Source of the DNA: Babylonia areolata
Taxonomy: Eukaryota; Mollusca; Gastropoda; Neogastropoda; Buccinidae
NCBI RefSeq assembly: GCF_041734735.1
Contig: NC_134900.1
Span: 27,744,137 to 27,808,136 of the forward strand
Reading direction: 5' to 3'
DNA length: 64,000 nucleotides
Shown piece after piece: positions 1-11,926 of this stretch (its first letter is position 1; each line of letters begins with the position of its first letter). Position numbers and translations under genes: made by a program. The notes under the pieces are model-generated. The model did not search any database. It was not told the origin of the DNA and was given only the letters and a program-made list of their open reading frames with translations.

Positions 1-269
1 TCTTCCTCTGGCCACAGGCATTCGAAACTCACTCTGTCACAAGGGGTTTTGATAATATTGGCAAAATAGAAATTGGTCTGTAGTTTGATGGTTCAGAGCG
101 ATCACCATTCTTATATATAGGAATAACTTCAGCAGTTTTGAGCGTTTTGAGAATCTTATTTTTTGTAATACTTAAATTACATATGTATGTGAAGGATTCT
201 GCTATTACAGGAGCTGAGAGTTTTAATATTTTTCCGTCTATGCCATCAAGATCTCTTGTTCTAGTTTGT
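1..269 (-). pseudogene. LINE ORF2, N-terminal reverse transcriptase fragment
   Basis: Minus-strand translation gives the LINE RT entry region: a GIDGKILK segment, then VIPIYKNGDRSEPSNYRPIS, the hallmark block of non-LTR RTs (K-G-D...NYRPIS), then ILPILSK. The frame is lost near position 30 and the rest of RT lies outside the window. The linker between endonuclease and RT continues on the other side of the inserted SINE (about 690-893), where a stop interrupts the reading frame. Seen directly; family assignment by motif. Confidence 0.8.
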
Positions 270-284
270 TTTAAATGGATCAGA

Positions 285-393
285 ATGGTTAAGACGCTCA
301 GCTGCCAATACAGAGAGTCCGTGAGGGTGTGGGTTCGAATCCCGCTCTCGCCCTTTCTCCTAAGTTTGACTGGAAAATCAAACTGAGCATCTA

Positions 394-424
<31 letters not shown>

Positions 425-674
425 CGTGTGCAGCACGCACTTGGCGCACTGAAAAAGAACCCATGGCAACAAGAGTGTTGTCCTCTGGCGAAATTACGTA
501 AAATGAAATCCACTTTCATAGGTACACAAATATGTAAGCATGCACTCAAGGCCTGACTAAGCGCGTTGGGTTATGCTGCTGGTCAGGCATCTGCTCAACA
601 GATGTGGTGTAGCGTGTATGGATTTGTCCGAACGCAGTGACGCCTCCTTGAGAAAGTGAAACTGAAACTGAAAC
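285..674 (+). mobile_element. SINE type A, full length, with 15-bp target duplication
   Basis: The element is flanked by the identical 15-mer tttaaatggatcaga at 270-284 and 675-689. It has a tRNA-like head (B box ggttcgaatcc near 331-341), a middle module (about 396-510) shared with the type B SINE at 28.6 kb, and a tail module (about 548-674) starting gcctgactaagcgcg and ending in repeated gaaact. The tail module recurs alone or with other 5' parts at 26.9, 30.0, 44.3 and 45.4 kb. It sits inside the LINE ORF2 linker. Confidence 0.9.
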
Positions 675-893
675 TTTAAATGGATCAGAGCATTATAAAC
701 TTCATGTACACATATCAAAAGAATATCTAATGTGGATGAAATATTTTTTGATTGACAGAATTTTAACAGAGCATCTAAAGAGTTAAGGTTTGATTTGTCT
801 GATTTTATAATTGAAGTAGTTATGTTTCAGAAATGTGAGTTAAGTCCATCTGTGGATATGTCTGTGAGTGATGTAATTTGTGTGGCTCTATTC

Positions 894-1965
894 TTATTTT
901 CCAACTGATTCCAACTTACTGTCAGACTTAGAAGTGATCAACTTTTGAAAATATTTCTTTTTCGCTAAACGTTTCAAGTTATTTACTGCATTTCTTTGCT
1001 TTTGAAAATCTTCTCGGGTTCCAGTTGATAAAAGAAAATCTCTGAAATCGATGGCGTCTTCTATGTCTCTCGTTATCCACAGCTTTTTCAGACTGCTTTT
1101 TACACGTTTAGTTTTGAATGGGGCGTGTTTGTTGTAAATGTTGAGGAAATTATGATACCATATTTCAAACGCTTCATCTGGGTCAGTAAACTGATAAACG
1201 AGAGACATAGGAGAGTTCATCAGGTCCATCAAGAATGAATCTGGGTCAAATTTTGAATGACTTCTGTATGTGATAACTTTATGACAGTTTTTTTGTATCT
1301 TGATACCTTTTTTAGACCATGTGATACAAACTGGAAAGTGGTCGCTACAGCCAAAGGTTGGAGAGCATATTTCGGAAATAGTCTTTGTGGAAGTTGTGTA
1401 TATGTGGTCGATGAGTGTTTTTGAAGTGCGAGTGATTCGTGTTGGTTTATCGATTAACTGATTGAGATGAAAGGATTCGTATGTTTGTTTCCAGTTCAAA
1501 TTACATTTCAGTAAATCTATATTAAAGTCACCCAATAAAATAATTTCATTTGAGAGCAGAGAAGCGTCTTCCATCATTAGTGTGAACTTATCCATCCAGT
1601 CAACGTGCTCTGCAGGATTCCTATAGATAAAGCCAATAAGAAACGGTTCTGATTTTTTAAAGTGTACCTGGATCCATACTGATTCAACATGGTGGTTTTC
1701 GAGTGATTGAATTCTTTTGAATCTGATATGTTCATGAACATAAATAAGTAAGCCCGTTTCCTTTGGATTGAAAGGATCCTTACGAACGACATTATATCCA
1801 GGCATGGTTAGGTCAGAGTCTGACATATGTTCTGATAATCTTGATTCACCAAATCCAAAAATGTGAAAGTTTTTTTCCAAAATTATTCAATATATCAGAA
1901 ACATCAGATAACTTATTAATTATATGATTGATATTAAGAAAGCCTACTCTCAAACCTTCTCCCAT
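894..1965 (-). pseudogene. LINE ORF2 endonuclease/exonuclease/phosphatase domain
   Basis: The translated product is an APE-like endonuclease, which nicks target DNA to prime reverse transcription. Catalytic landmarks are visible: GFGESRL (metal-binding Glu), LLGDFNIDL (GDFN motif) and GCSDHFPV (terminal SDH). The upstream piece GEGLRVGFLNINHIINKL, the normal N-terminus of the domain, lies in another frame starting at 1965, so one frameshift occurs in an A/T run near 1870. After the SDH motif the open frame continues to 894 with the basic linker typical of CR1/L2 ORF2. The upstream limit of ORF2 is uncertain. Confidence 0.85.
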
Positions 1966-2910
1966 TGGCCATGCATCGCACGTCTGGGATGTGTTAGCAT
2001 TCATGATTTTCTTAAGCTGACAATATCAGTAATGAAAAATTCAGTAAACAAGACACATGACAATCTATATTGTGTAGGAAAAGTAACAATAATAATAATG
2101 TCAAGTAGATAGCAAGCAAATTGAGAAAAAATGGAGTAAATTCTGAAGATCAAACACTATAAGGAATGAAACAATCAATCAAGCAAAACCAATTAAATGA
2201 GCAAATTATGGGGTAGATAACAATTTCACCTTATGATAACGGGCGAATAATATATAATGAAAAATGAAAGTTATTATACATAGAGAGAAAAATCAGGACT
2301 CCTCAATCGTATCAGTGGTACTAATTATAATAATGGGCAAGGCAACTTATCAGTTGATCCGGCACATGTGTGAGCAACCGCAGGGGTTTATAATTACAAA
2401 GAAAACAAACAACTCATACTTCATGCGCATGTGCAAGTTAACCCCAACCCTCCCCCACCCTCCCCGATATTTCGATACTTGCAACAACAAATAAACCACC
2501 ACCACCACCAACAACAACAAAATTAAAGAAAGCGACAAATATTGAAAGGAAAACAACATCATCCATGATTGACTCTGTAACTGGCGAAAGATTAAACATT
2601 GAGTCATATCTATTTAGAATGGTGTGGGGACACATGGGGGAAGGAGTCGGCAGGAGGAGGACAAGGGGTTGGCGTAACAAGAAGTCAAGAAGCATGATAT
2701 GATGGAAATGTGCGCTGTTGTGACAACAAGCGGGATGCCATGCGTAACAATTGTTCTGCATATGGATGGATTTCGTTTGAAGACTGTGTGTTAGTCTGTC
2801 TGTATTTTGCCTAGGAAAGTTATTATATGAGACACCGTTTTGATCGGTGTAGTGTGGTTGACGTGCGACAGGGACAGAATTGTACGGTGAGGCTGGGTAG
2901 GGGGGGAGGG
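1966..2910 (-). other. Spacer between LINE ORF1 and ORF2
   Basis: About 0.95 kb without a convincing reading frame. It holds a short CCA/CAA trinucleotide run (about 2495-2520) and a G-rich stretch near 2635-2665. The length is generous for an inter-ORF spacer, so an old insertion may be hidden here, but I see no target duplication. Confidence 0.5.
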
Positions 2911-5075
2911 TTACTGACTGGAATGTAAGATTGGTGTTCTCCTACTATTTAAGCTGGGAGTAAGAGGAGGGAAATGATAACTGGATTGTATGGGTGGAAA
3001 TGGTTGCTCTAAAACCTGATCATGTGTATCGCCAGTTACGTCAGGTTGATGTGTTCGCCTCAATTCTGCCTGTGAATGATAAGCAGAGGAATGATCATTA
3101 CGCAGTGGAACATTTCTGTCGTTCCACTCTTTGTTAGTCCTGTGAATGTTTTCAGGAAAACGGCCTTCTTGACGGAGACCTGTCCGCCACAGATTTTTAA
3201 AAGTTGCAGCCAGAAGAGCAGTTCCTCTGGCATTAGGGTGTTTTACGCTGCTGTAAAAGTTGGTGTTTGGTGCGAACGTTGGAAAATTATTGATGTAAAG
3301 GACTTTTTGTTGGTCACATGTGATTTGAAGGTTACGGTTCGAGGGAAGGATGATGTTGTTCAAGTGATGTTTGCCTCTGGCAGGAAGGATTGAACTCAGG
3401 CTCAAGCGTGCTTCTGGGAATTTATTTCGACATAACAGGATTAGTTTGGTCCATGTGTCGGTTGACACAGGACCTGATGAACAGGAATTTATGCCAGCAT
3501 GAATGAGCACGTCTTTCAGATTTGGAGTAACAGGTAATGCATTAAGCCAATTGCAGAGGTCTTCCAACACACATTCCTGGAACACATATTTTGAATAAAT
3601 AGGACTGATGGGGCGCTAACCGTCTGGCGTTGATGAAACGAATGACAGAGTCACCAATTAGAAGTATAGATGCTTTGTCTGGAATCGACATGCTGTTCAG
3701 TGTTTCTTGGGGAGTTGTTGACAGAGCTTTTGTTGTTGGTTTACTATTTACCATGGTAACTCTATCTACGGGAGGGACCGCGTCAGCTGGGATGCTATTC
3801 TCTGCACTCGAGAGCACAGAGAAAGGGTTAGATGTGGAAACTGAGTAATGAAAATAGTTTCTATGTTCATCATTGTAATCAGAAGAGGGAGCTGATGTAC
3901 TGTCCGGTTTGTTTTCACGAGGAGGACAGTGTTTAGGGGATGGTGTCACTGTCTGGAATTCCGCCCGTGCACAGCTCTCTGGTAAAACAGAGGGCTTAGC
4001 TACAGTATCGTGACTTGGGGCGGTTTGATGGTAGGGAATTGTGTCTGTTTCTGTGCTTACATCTACACTTGTATGTTTGTCCTGAATCTCAGAGGGTGTT
4101 TGTGTGGATGATGTCACACTTTTCGTCTCTTCTGGTTTAGTTTTTTTAATTTCAGAGTTTATTGACCCTAGCTGTGTTTTGATGGACTGGTTGTCTTTTG
4201 CTAGCTGTTTGTTTGATGCTTCCAGTTTTGTGAGCTAAGACTGCATGTCATCCAGTTTGGAAATGAGCATGTTGAATTTTTCAGAAATATTGATACGTAA
4301 TTCGTTTTTAGTGATAACCTTGATGCCTTCGACAGCTGTGAAAATGTTATTTTGTAATGTAGATAGTGCACTAGATAGAGAATCAAGCTGCTGGTCTAAA
4401 TCGAAAACCTTCTGTTTCAGTTCTGGAAGTGAACCGACAGCCTGTGTATGTACTGTTTGGAACAATGTTCGCTTTTTTTGTAATCTAGTCCTTCTTCCCA
4501 CTGGCGTTACTGTCTTTTTGTGGCTTCTGGTTTCTTTTCCCTTGTGTGAGGGTTGCTGTGCGCCACAGGTGGAGTGGGCGGGAGGACGACGATACCATCT
4601 TGGGTCGGCTCAGCTGGTTCAGGGTCTGTCAGTAGATGTGATGGTGGTGGGGTGAAGGAATCTCCACAAGGAGGTGTCGGTGTCCATGGAGACAAGTCAA
4701 TGGTGGGTGTGTGTATAGTAGATGAACCAGGGAACGCACTGATGAATGTCACAGGAGTTTGGATCAAGAGTTTTGATAGTTTTTCAATATTTTTATCTCG
4801 CATGAAATTAGACACCACTTTTTTTTATAATTTCACATTCAACTGAATCCCAGAGTGGGCAGTCTAAACCTTGACACAGTAAAGTTCCTTCGGATTGTGA
4901 TGAAAAATACAGGGTAATAGTCACAGATTTACACGACTGATAAAAAATACGAATCACTGACTTGGTAAGAGTGGAAGGAGACGGCACGGATACAAACAAC
5001 GAGGGAAACGACAATACTGAGTCATTGTGATCATAGTCACTGAGCTGAACTGAAATATCGGACTCGTGTAATCCA
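2911..5075 (-). pseudogene. LINE ORF1: coiled coil plus SGNH esterase
   Basis: The reading order on the minus strand is: an N-terminal stretch (about 5075-4810), a Pro/Thr-rich segment (4818-4507), a heptad-like coiled coil (4501-4235, LPELKQKVFDLDQQLDSLSS), a Ser/Thr/Pro-rich linker, then an SGNH hydrolase fold. Esterase blocks are recognisable: ILLIGDSVIRFI (catalytic Ser block), IHAGINSCSSGPVS (GxNS-type block), and VKHPNARGTALLAATF (C-terminal His block). Such ORF1 proteins are thought to bind RNA or lipid. At least one stop (between coiled coil and linker, near 4236) and frame changes near 4515, 3560 and 4815 break it. Tail residues after the esterase are polar and Pro/His-rich. Confidence 0.8.
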
Positions 5076-5262
5076 GAATATCGATAAAAAAAAAAAAAAA
5101 AGACAGTTTCTCCACAGTGTAAGTTCATCCTTGCTGCACGAAAACCGTTTTTGGATTATGTCGAGTGTAGGTTGTAATTTTTTTTAGGAGAAGTTGAAGC
5201 AGACATGATTACACGACACAGGGACAAAGACAATACATAATACTCACTGTGCCGGAGTTGTT

Positions 5263-5987
5263 CATGTTCCATCCCCATCCCGTTTTCCATTGCGATGAAA
5301 TGAAGATATACCACACACACACACACACACACAACAAACACAGCACTGTTCACAGGTCAAGGAAGGATATCCACAGAACATGACCCGTGGCACGCACAAC
5401 AGCGGCTGTCCGTGTTTTGTTTGTGTCCGGTACAGGTGTACTTCACATCATGTCGCGGAAATCACTTGATTATGTATTCAAACCAAACAATTTTTATACC
5501 ACTGTGCACAGAATATTTCAATTGATACAGAAAAGCATATTAATCACTAGATAAGGTGAAATAAGCTGAATAATCACACTGAAGAAATTAATTTTGTGGA
5601 GCGTCATAGAATGGCGTCCGCTCGGTCAGTGAGAACAGCTCAGAGAGATATAGAGAGAAAAATCAGAGAGAGAGAGATCAGACCATTGTGAAAATGTTAT
5701 TTCTGATTCCAGCATTTTCATCATATATCAAAACCACAAAACCTTTCTGAGAATATTGCCATCAACCAAACTGACCACACGTTATTTCTAAAAGAAAAAA
5801 ATATATAATAGCAGCATGTATTCAAACATCCATAGTTACACACCTCAGTTCAGGATTAATTGTGGCTGATGAAATACTGATCTCTGATCCGTGGACAGGA
5901 ACTGCGATATAATCAACTCCAGAAGATGAGAGAGACAAAGTATTGAATTTTTCGGTCCAAAGCATGTTCCATCCCCATCCCGTTTTC
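5263..5987. repeat. Pair of exact 25-bp direct repeats 700 bp apart
   Basis: The same 25-mer, beginning catgttccatccccatcc, occurs at 5263-5287 and 5963-5987. Weakly similar sequence (gacaaag...) precedes both. Because they lie just upstream of LINE ORF1 they may mark a duplicated 5' UTR/promoter unit of that LINE; this is inference. Confidence 0.6.
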
Positions 5988-6199
5988 TTTCTTTTGTGCC
6001 TTCGTTCCTTTCTCTCTCTTTCTTTCAAACCCTTTTTCCTTCTTATTTTCTATTGTCACGTCGATTAAAGTCACAGATTGTAGGGTGATGATGATGATGA
6101 TGGTGGTGGTGGTGGATACAGAGATGTTTTGAGGCTTGAAATTGCATGACAGCACTGATTTAGACTTCTCTTCGCTTCGTTTCACAACAGGACTACATA

Positions 6200-6760
6200 T
6201 CCCGCCGTCAGCCACGCCCGAAAGGTGTAAACACCTATGGTGCTACTCCTTGTTCCTCGAGAAATTTGATACAGCACTCTTGAAACGGATGGCACTCAGC
6301 CGTATGGTCCCAGCCTTCCAGTGTGAACCGACAGCACATGCATTGAGTTCTCAGTAAGAGTCAGTTGAACCTTAAAACAGATTCCACCGATCAGCTGAAC
6401 CGTGACCACCTCCCGGAGTTAGTACGTGACGCTAACCACTTCCCTCCTACACACACTTGCAATTCTCTACACGAAAGCAAAAATATAAAAATAAAATAAG
6501 TAAATAAATAAATAAAAATTAAATAAAATAAGATTTAAAAGTATGGGGTAAAAAGAAAATACTCCCGAGCACAAAAATGCCTTTATCTTTGACCAGTTTT
6601 GGAGAATGAAAGTTGCGTGGGCGTTGGAAACACGGGAGCGTAATTACTTGTCAGTGTAGTTTGATACATTTGTGATTAAAGACGACAGCGCGACATGAAA
6701 CTAATCCACTTATATAATTATGTATATATATATATAATGATAATCATTATCATGTATAGT
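6200..6760. other. No gene seen; AT-rich spacer
   Basis: No supported reading frame. It contains an A/T run (about 6480-6540) and a short palindromic ATAT/ATGATAATCATTAT stretch at about 6720-6752. Confidence 0.5.
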
Positions 6761-6776
6761 TACTTGTGTCGCAATC

Positions 6777-6939
6777 AACTCTGGAAGATTTTTTTCAAAC
6801 TTTGAGTGAAAAGCTTGAAGCGGTGACTAGTTTTTATTGTACTTTTTTACCCTGGTCTTGAAAAAGATGGAAACGTGGCGACTGCCTCGAGATGGCCTTT
6901 GTGGTCAGCGAGGCTCTAAGCACCATAATTTGATTTGAT
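6777..6939 (+). mobile_element. Short SINE-like element type F, 5'-truncated
   Basis: A 163-bp unit lies between 13-bp direct repeats ttgtgtcgcaatc (6764-6776 and 6940-6952). Its core (gtggtcagcgaggctctaag, then caccataattt) recurs on the minus strand at 42229-42456, where the unit is longer and has its own target duplication. The ends in tttgatttgat resemble a short 3' tail. No A/B box is obvious in this truncated copy. Probably a SINE or the 3' end of an undescribed LINE. Confidence 0.75.
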
Positions 6940-7097
6940 TTGTGTCGCAATCTCCCCATGTAACAGGCTATAAGCGCCTTCCATGAAACAATACACATGC
7001 CGTACAGCAGCACACATGACATATGAAAACAATACAACAATACATACAGCAAATATGAACAATGAAATAGAAAGAAAATGACAAAACATGCCTTACA

Positions 7098-7107
7098 CAC
7101 ACACGCG

Positions 7108-7146
<39 letters not shown>

Positions 7147-7170
7147 ACACACACACACACACTCACAGGT
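7098..7170. repeat. CA/CG microsatellite
   Basis: Alternating CA with a CG-rich start (cgcgcgcgcg); potential Z-DNA. No coding meaning. Confidence 0.9.
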
Positions 7171-7624
7171 TCCATCTGTTTAAGGGAAAATGTTCCTTTG
7201 TCACAATCGTGTCCGCTCATCAATTCATCGATTATAATTAGGCTCTCTAAAAACAGACTCGGATCAACCTAGTTATGCAATCTCTGTGTTATAATCACTT
7301 CAATAAGTCTGTGGTATATACATCTTGAATTCTCTTCGTGTCTTAGTCTAAGCTGCTGACCTAAATTAATCCTGCCAAATCTTTATTGTGTGTGTAACCT
7401 TGATATAACTTAACTGGGAAAACACCAGCCAGTCAGCGCAGTCTAAAAGCTGCCAACCGAAGCGGGACAGGCCGCACATTCTGACGGAGAAGGGTACACA
7501 GACCGTGACTGGTCGATCGGGTTTCTCTGATCAATTGGCTACAGTCGTTACCTGCATTGCATTGTTCTGTTGCTGATCTGACTCAGGTTGCAGGCTCTGG
7601 GAGACTGGGTTAGGACACTACGCG

Positions 7625-7626
<2 letters not shown>

Positions 7627-7679
<53 letters not shown>

Positions 7680-7742
7680 TGTGTGTGTGTCTGTGAGAGA
7701 GAGAGAGAGAGAGTGTGTGTGTGTGTGTGTGTGTGTGCGCGA
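7627..7742. repeat. GT/GA compound microsatellite
   Basis: Over 110 bp of GT, then GA, then GT again. Frames read through it are artefacts of the repeat. Confidence 0.95.
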
Positions 7743-7904
7743 GTGTGCGCGTGCGTGTGAGAAATGAATTTTTCAACAGAAATTATATGTATAATGAACC
7801 TATGTGCAGTGATGAGTTTCGCAGTGTGTGGGGGTGAAAGTTCAGGAGGAGGGTTTCGGGGACGGGGATGGTGGTGGGGGCGAATCAGTGAATAACTAGG
7901 CAGC

Positions 7905-8555
7905 ATGAGATAGAAATATGTGTAACGATGTACAGGAGAGAGAGAGCGGGCGTGGAGGTGCGGGTGGTGGTGGTCTTTATTGTTCCTTCTTCTGTTGTTG
8001 TTGGGTTTTTGTTGTTTTTGTTGTTGTTGTTTTTAATTACCTATTCTGAAATGAGTAGAAATGTTCTTAGATGTATCAATGCAATTTTGTGGGTTTTTTT
8101 TTTTTAATACTTAAATGTTTACACGTCTGTTAAGTGCGTTATTTTGAATTCTTTTCACAACCTTGTTCCTGAATGGGTGAAATGGTTTAATGCTTTTTTT
8201 CTGTTTTCTTTTTGAATCTCTTCGTATGGTTAGGCAAAATATGTTGACCTACATGTACTACCTCTTTAAGTCTGGCCAATAATCTATGTACTATGAGTTA
8301 CACTACCATATGTTAATTTCTCTTGAGAGATAATGAAATTGACTTGTGGCCCGTGTGTGGGGGGAGGAGGGGGGAAGGCTGCATTGACATCCATCAATGT
8401 CGAGCGCACCCACACACGCACGCATCAGTCCTCACCCATGTCCGCCCCGTAGATGGACACTTAACTTCATGTTCTCTGCTCTTACCTCGGCGTGAAGTAT
8501 CCGTCCCACTAACACATCCACTACACAACCCCTCCCTCCCTCTCAGAACAACAAG
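7905..8555. other. No gene seen; T-rich spacer
   Basis: T- and TTG-rich sequence without a supported gene; only short frames. Confidence 0.5.
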
Positions 8556-8559
8556 AACA

Positions 8560-8770
8560 GCGATTTAAAACCCCGGCTGTCGTTTGGAGCTGGCGCATTG
8601 TTTGGAGAGCTCTTCGCGTCTCCGAAAGGTGGAGAGCGCGCGGTGACGTTTAGTGCTGGCAGTGCAGCAGACGACAGTGCTCGACGTGACGAAAAGATCG
8701 CGTGCGCAGATCTGTGCGTGGAGCAGTAGAAGGAACATTAGCACGTATGCCGCTGTCAGCGACACACACA
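8560..8770. promoter_or_regulatory. CpG-rich block, possible promoter or 5' exon
   Basis: About 200 bp with many CpGs (gcgcgcggtgacg, ctcgacgtgacg, gatcgcgtgcgc) in a surrounding AT-rich, CpG-poor region. Could be a promoter or a non-coding first exon of a plus-strand gene, but there is no transcript evidence and the nearest downstream coding exon is 9 kb away. Confidence 0.25.
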
Positions 8771-9294
8771 GTTGTGAATTCAGCTTGGATGTGGTGATCT
8801 GTTGGTGGTGGTATTGTTTATCATTTTTTTTGTTTTTAGAAATCTAAATTGTTTCGATGAGGAAGCATCGATTTGACTACTTCATGAAACGTGCGAATCG
8901 CACTGGTCCTTAATGTTTGACGAGAAAAGGTACATGTGTTGCACAATGAAGTCTGTTAGTTAAGTTCGGTGTTATTGCTGTTGGAAGATTAATTATAATG
9001 TGACAGTTGGTTTGTGCAGAATGTTAAGTGGATGAATTTGAACGATTCAATACTTTGTGCTTATTATGGAATGTCAGTAATATAGGCCAATCTAGATATC
9101 AGACCCCACGTCTGTCTATATCATTTATCTGTGTGAATGTCAGATTTAGGCCTATATCAGTTGGCTGTGTTTGAATGAATCTGTATCTGTCAAAATCAGT
9201 TTATGTACCTCATAGGTTGTAATATGATTCTGCCAGCTTGTATGTCTGTCTGTCAATCTGTCTATAATGTGGATTAGAAATATATGCTTGCATG

Positions 9295-9359
9295 TGCACA
9301 CACACACATCCTTTCTCTCTCTCATACTCTCTTCTCTCCCCCCTCTCTTTCTCATTCAT

Positions 9360-9399
<40 letters not shown>

Positions 9400-9665
9400 A
9401 TTCTCTCTTGCTCTGATTTTGCTTACACATACACGCAAGCACGCACGTACGCACACTCACACATAATTATGCATTTACACATACGTATATACTCACGCAC
9501 ACACACATACACACACAGGTGCTCGCGCGCGCGCGTATGCATATTCGCACACAGACATAATCAGTTTTTTTTCTTTTTGTCTGATTTTAGCCCCAACCCA
9601 ACCCCACACCCAGCCCCTCCTCCCTCATTATATACACACACAGAAACACGCGCGCACGCTCCCTC
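9295..9665. repeat. CA-rich low-complexity tract
   Basis: Broken CA repeats with CG and GTA variants over about 370 bp, with the purest run at about 9359-9397. Confidence 0.85.
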
Positions 9666-9699
9666 ATAGTCTCTTTTTCTGTCTCACCCGGCCCCAATC

Positions 9700-10200
9700 T
9701 CACTTCACTTCACTAACTTCAAATACCTGCTTTGGAGCATAATTATGGTATAAGATGATAGAGCACACCTTCAGTGGACAGGGCTGTCTTAACAGTTGGG
9801 GCCTTGGCCCTCCAGCTGCCTTCATCTCCACCACTGTGCATCTTCTGTTTCCTCCATGTCTGCCATAGTCTGGCCACTTTTCTTCTCCTTTGAACAAGTT
9901 GAAGGGTCAATTGCAGTGATTGTATGGCGATGTTGTTTGGAGGTTTGGAGGGTGTGGCCAGTCCAGCTTCATTTCCTTATCCTCTGTTTCTTTTTACTGA
10001 TGGGAATCTCGTTGGTTATACCTCTCAGGCTGGCATTTGATATTGCTTGTGGCCATCTTATGCCCACAATACGTCTCAGACATCTGTTGTGGAGGTGTGA
10101 AGTTTGTCAGTGTTTAACTTTATCAGTCTCCAAAGTTTCTGATCCATACAGGATTATCTTCACTCAGGTGTTGGAGACATCCAGTCTGCATTCCCCTCTC
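9700..10200 (-). pseudogene. RTE-like LINE ORF2, C-terminal remnant
   Basis: The minus strand, read in shifting frames, gives the familiar post-RT block of this LINE type: ILYGSET, then CLRRIVGIRWPQAISNASL, then GHTL, then the WR-type end before the stop near 9700. Several stops and frameshifts are visible, so it is an old dead copy. It resembles the better preserved fragment at 50206-50930. Clade name by resemblance only. Confidence 0.7.
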
Positions 10201-10269
10201 CCAATATTCTCTCTCTTCCCCGCCCCTCCCCCCCACTCCCCGTCCCCCCGCCCCCTCTCCCAAGTTTAG

Positions 10270-11045
10270 ATCGTGACAATCAGAGAAACGTCACAGACTG
10301 CAATTCCATGTATTCGCTTTGCACGCACACACGTGCTCATGCGCAGTCTCAAAGAATACGTGAACACATACACATATTCTGCACTTTTGGTTTCAGCCAG
10401 GTCTCCTTAAAAGAAATATGTGCCTACGTGGGGAAAGGGAAGAGGGAGAGGATACAAAATGCCCATTGATAATGTATTTGAATATTCAAATAACCCTTCA
10501 GTGTGGACCTTTGAAAGTCACCCACTTGTATTAATCTCCACTTAACGTGAAATCGACCGATGCTGTTCAAAATTTCCCTTAAGAAGAAACGGTTATAGCC
10601 AGTGGACTACTAGCTTTCATTGCCTTAAGCCCGAGTTCTTCGCTACTCGTTCTTTCATCGCCGGTAAACAGTATGGAGTGTGCTTTGAAATGAATCGTTC
10701 AAGGTTTTCAATGCTTTGTTATTGCGTTGTGCAGTGCAGGTGGCCGTTTATGTTTCTCCTTTGTTGTTTCGGACGTCTGGGTTTTCCTTTGCATGTGTTC
10801 GGTTGCGGTGTGAATAGAATCTTGTTTGATTTTATTTTATTCAGTTTGAGAGGCGGAAGGAAGAATGGGGGGGGGGGGGTGCAGAGAAAAAGAAAGAGAC
10901 AGGGACAGAGAGAAAACATGCATTCATGAGTAAACATACATACTCATAATCAAACGCGCGCGCGCACACACACGTACAAAAATAGAACATAATAGAAATA
11001 TGTATAGGCACACACATAGCGCGCGCGGACAAACACACGCACTCG
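10270..11045. other. No gene seen
   Basis: No supported gene. Holds a C-rich stretch just upstream (10205-10260), a poly-G run at about 10867-10880, and CG/CA repeats at the right end. Confidence 0.5.
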
Positions 11046-11047
11046 TG

Positions 11048-11053
<6 letters not shown>

Positions 11054-11128
<75 letters not shown>

Positions 11129-11129
11129 G
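11054..11129. repeat. CA then GA microsatellite
   Basis: About 50 bp of pure CA followed by GA. Similar GA/CA blocks recur at 11484-11504, 11594-11612 and 11890-11923. Confidence 0.95.
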
Positions 11130-11885
11130 TTGTGGTGATTGTAAGGAAACATTTGAATCCAATTTGACGAACAGCCAACCACTCGGGAGAAATTGAAGCG
11201 GGTGGATTTTTAAACAGGTAATTTATTATAGTTGATTGTTATATGGCTGTTTAATGTTTTCATTTTCTGTACACTATTAAAATAATGTTGTTTTACCGGT
11301 AAAAAGGATCTCTCTCTCTCTCTCTGACTCTGTATATTTGCTTGTCTCTAATTGATTGTGAGAGAGACTGTGTGAGAGAGACAGACAGACAGATATGGGC
11401 GTAGGTAAATCAGTTAACAGAGAAGACTATTGGTGGAGGGAGGTGATAGTGGGACAGGAGAAAGAGAGGGAAGCACACACACGCACGCAGAGAGAGAGAG
11501 AGAGGACGAATCACGCACAAAGAAATTGCAATCAAGAGCTGCATAACTACCCAGAGCTGTGCTACTGTGTGTGTGTGTGTGCGCGCGCGCGCTTAAGAGA
11601 GAGAGAGAGAGACTTCCTCTGTGCGAGAGAGACACATAGAGAGGGAAATGGGTCGGAGGAACTGGGGTGGAGGCTCAAAATATTTATTCGACAAAAGCTA
11701 TGGCAGATCATTAGTCAAACGCGGGAAGCTGGAACGACTTACCATTAATGCCCTTGTGTGATAGGCTACTTGATCAAAGCTGTCATTCATATTCGGCATT
11801 CTATCCCAAACTCTATCAATAACCGTCGTGCACTGTTGAACTGGCTTGTTTACTTTTGTTTATCAGAAGAGAATCTTATCGTCCA

Positions 11886-11926
<41 letters not shown>

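Larger units (their letters stand above)
1..5128 (-). mobile_element. CR1/L2-like LINE (non-LTR retrotransposon), 5' part
   Basis: Reading right to left on the minus strand, the region carries ORF1 (coiled coil then SGNH esterase), a spacer of about 0.95 kb, and ORF2 (APE-type endonuclease, linker, start of reverse transcriptase), which runs off the left window edge. An esterase-type ORF1 together with an APE endonuclease is known from CR1/L2-group LINEs, so I place it there; the exact clade cannot be settled without an alignment. The element is inactive: ORF1 and ORF2 both show frame breaks, and a SINE has landed between the endonuclease and RT parts. The 5' end is not defined; a further 5' UTR may reach about 6.2 kb. 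Confidence 0.8.

Noticed and set aside
285-355. tRNA-like sequences at 285, 28591, 40290-40352 (minus), 47478, 47820 and 54524 as tRNA genes
   Set aside because: Each is followed by a SINE body and most lie between target duplications; cloverleaf pairing is poor. They are SINE heads.
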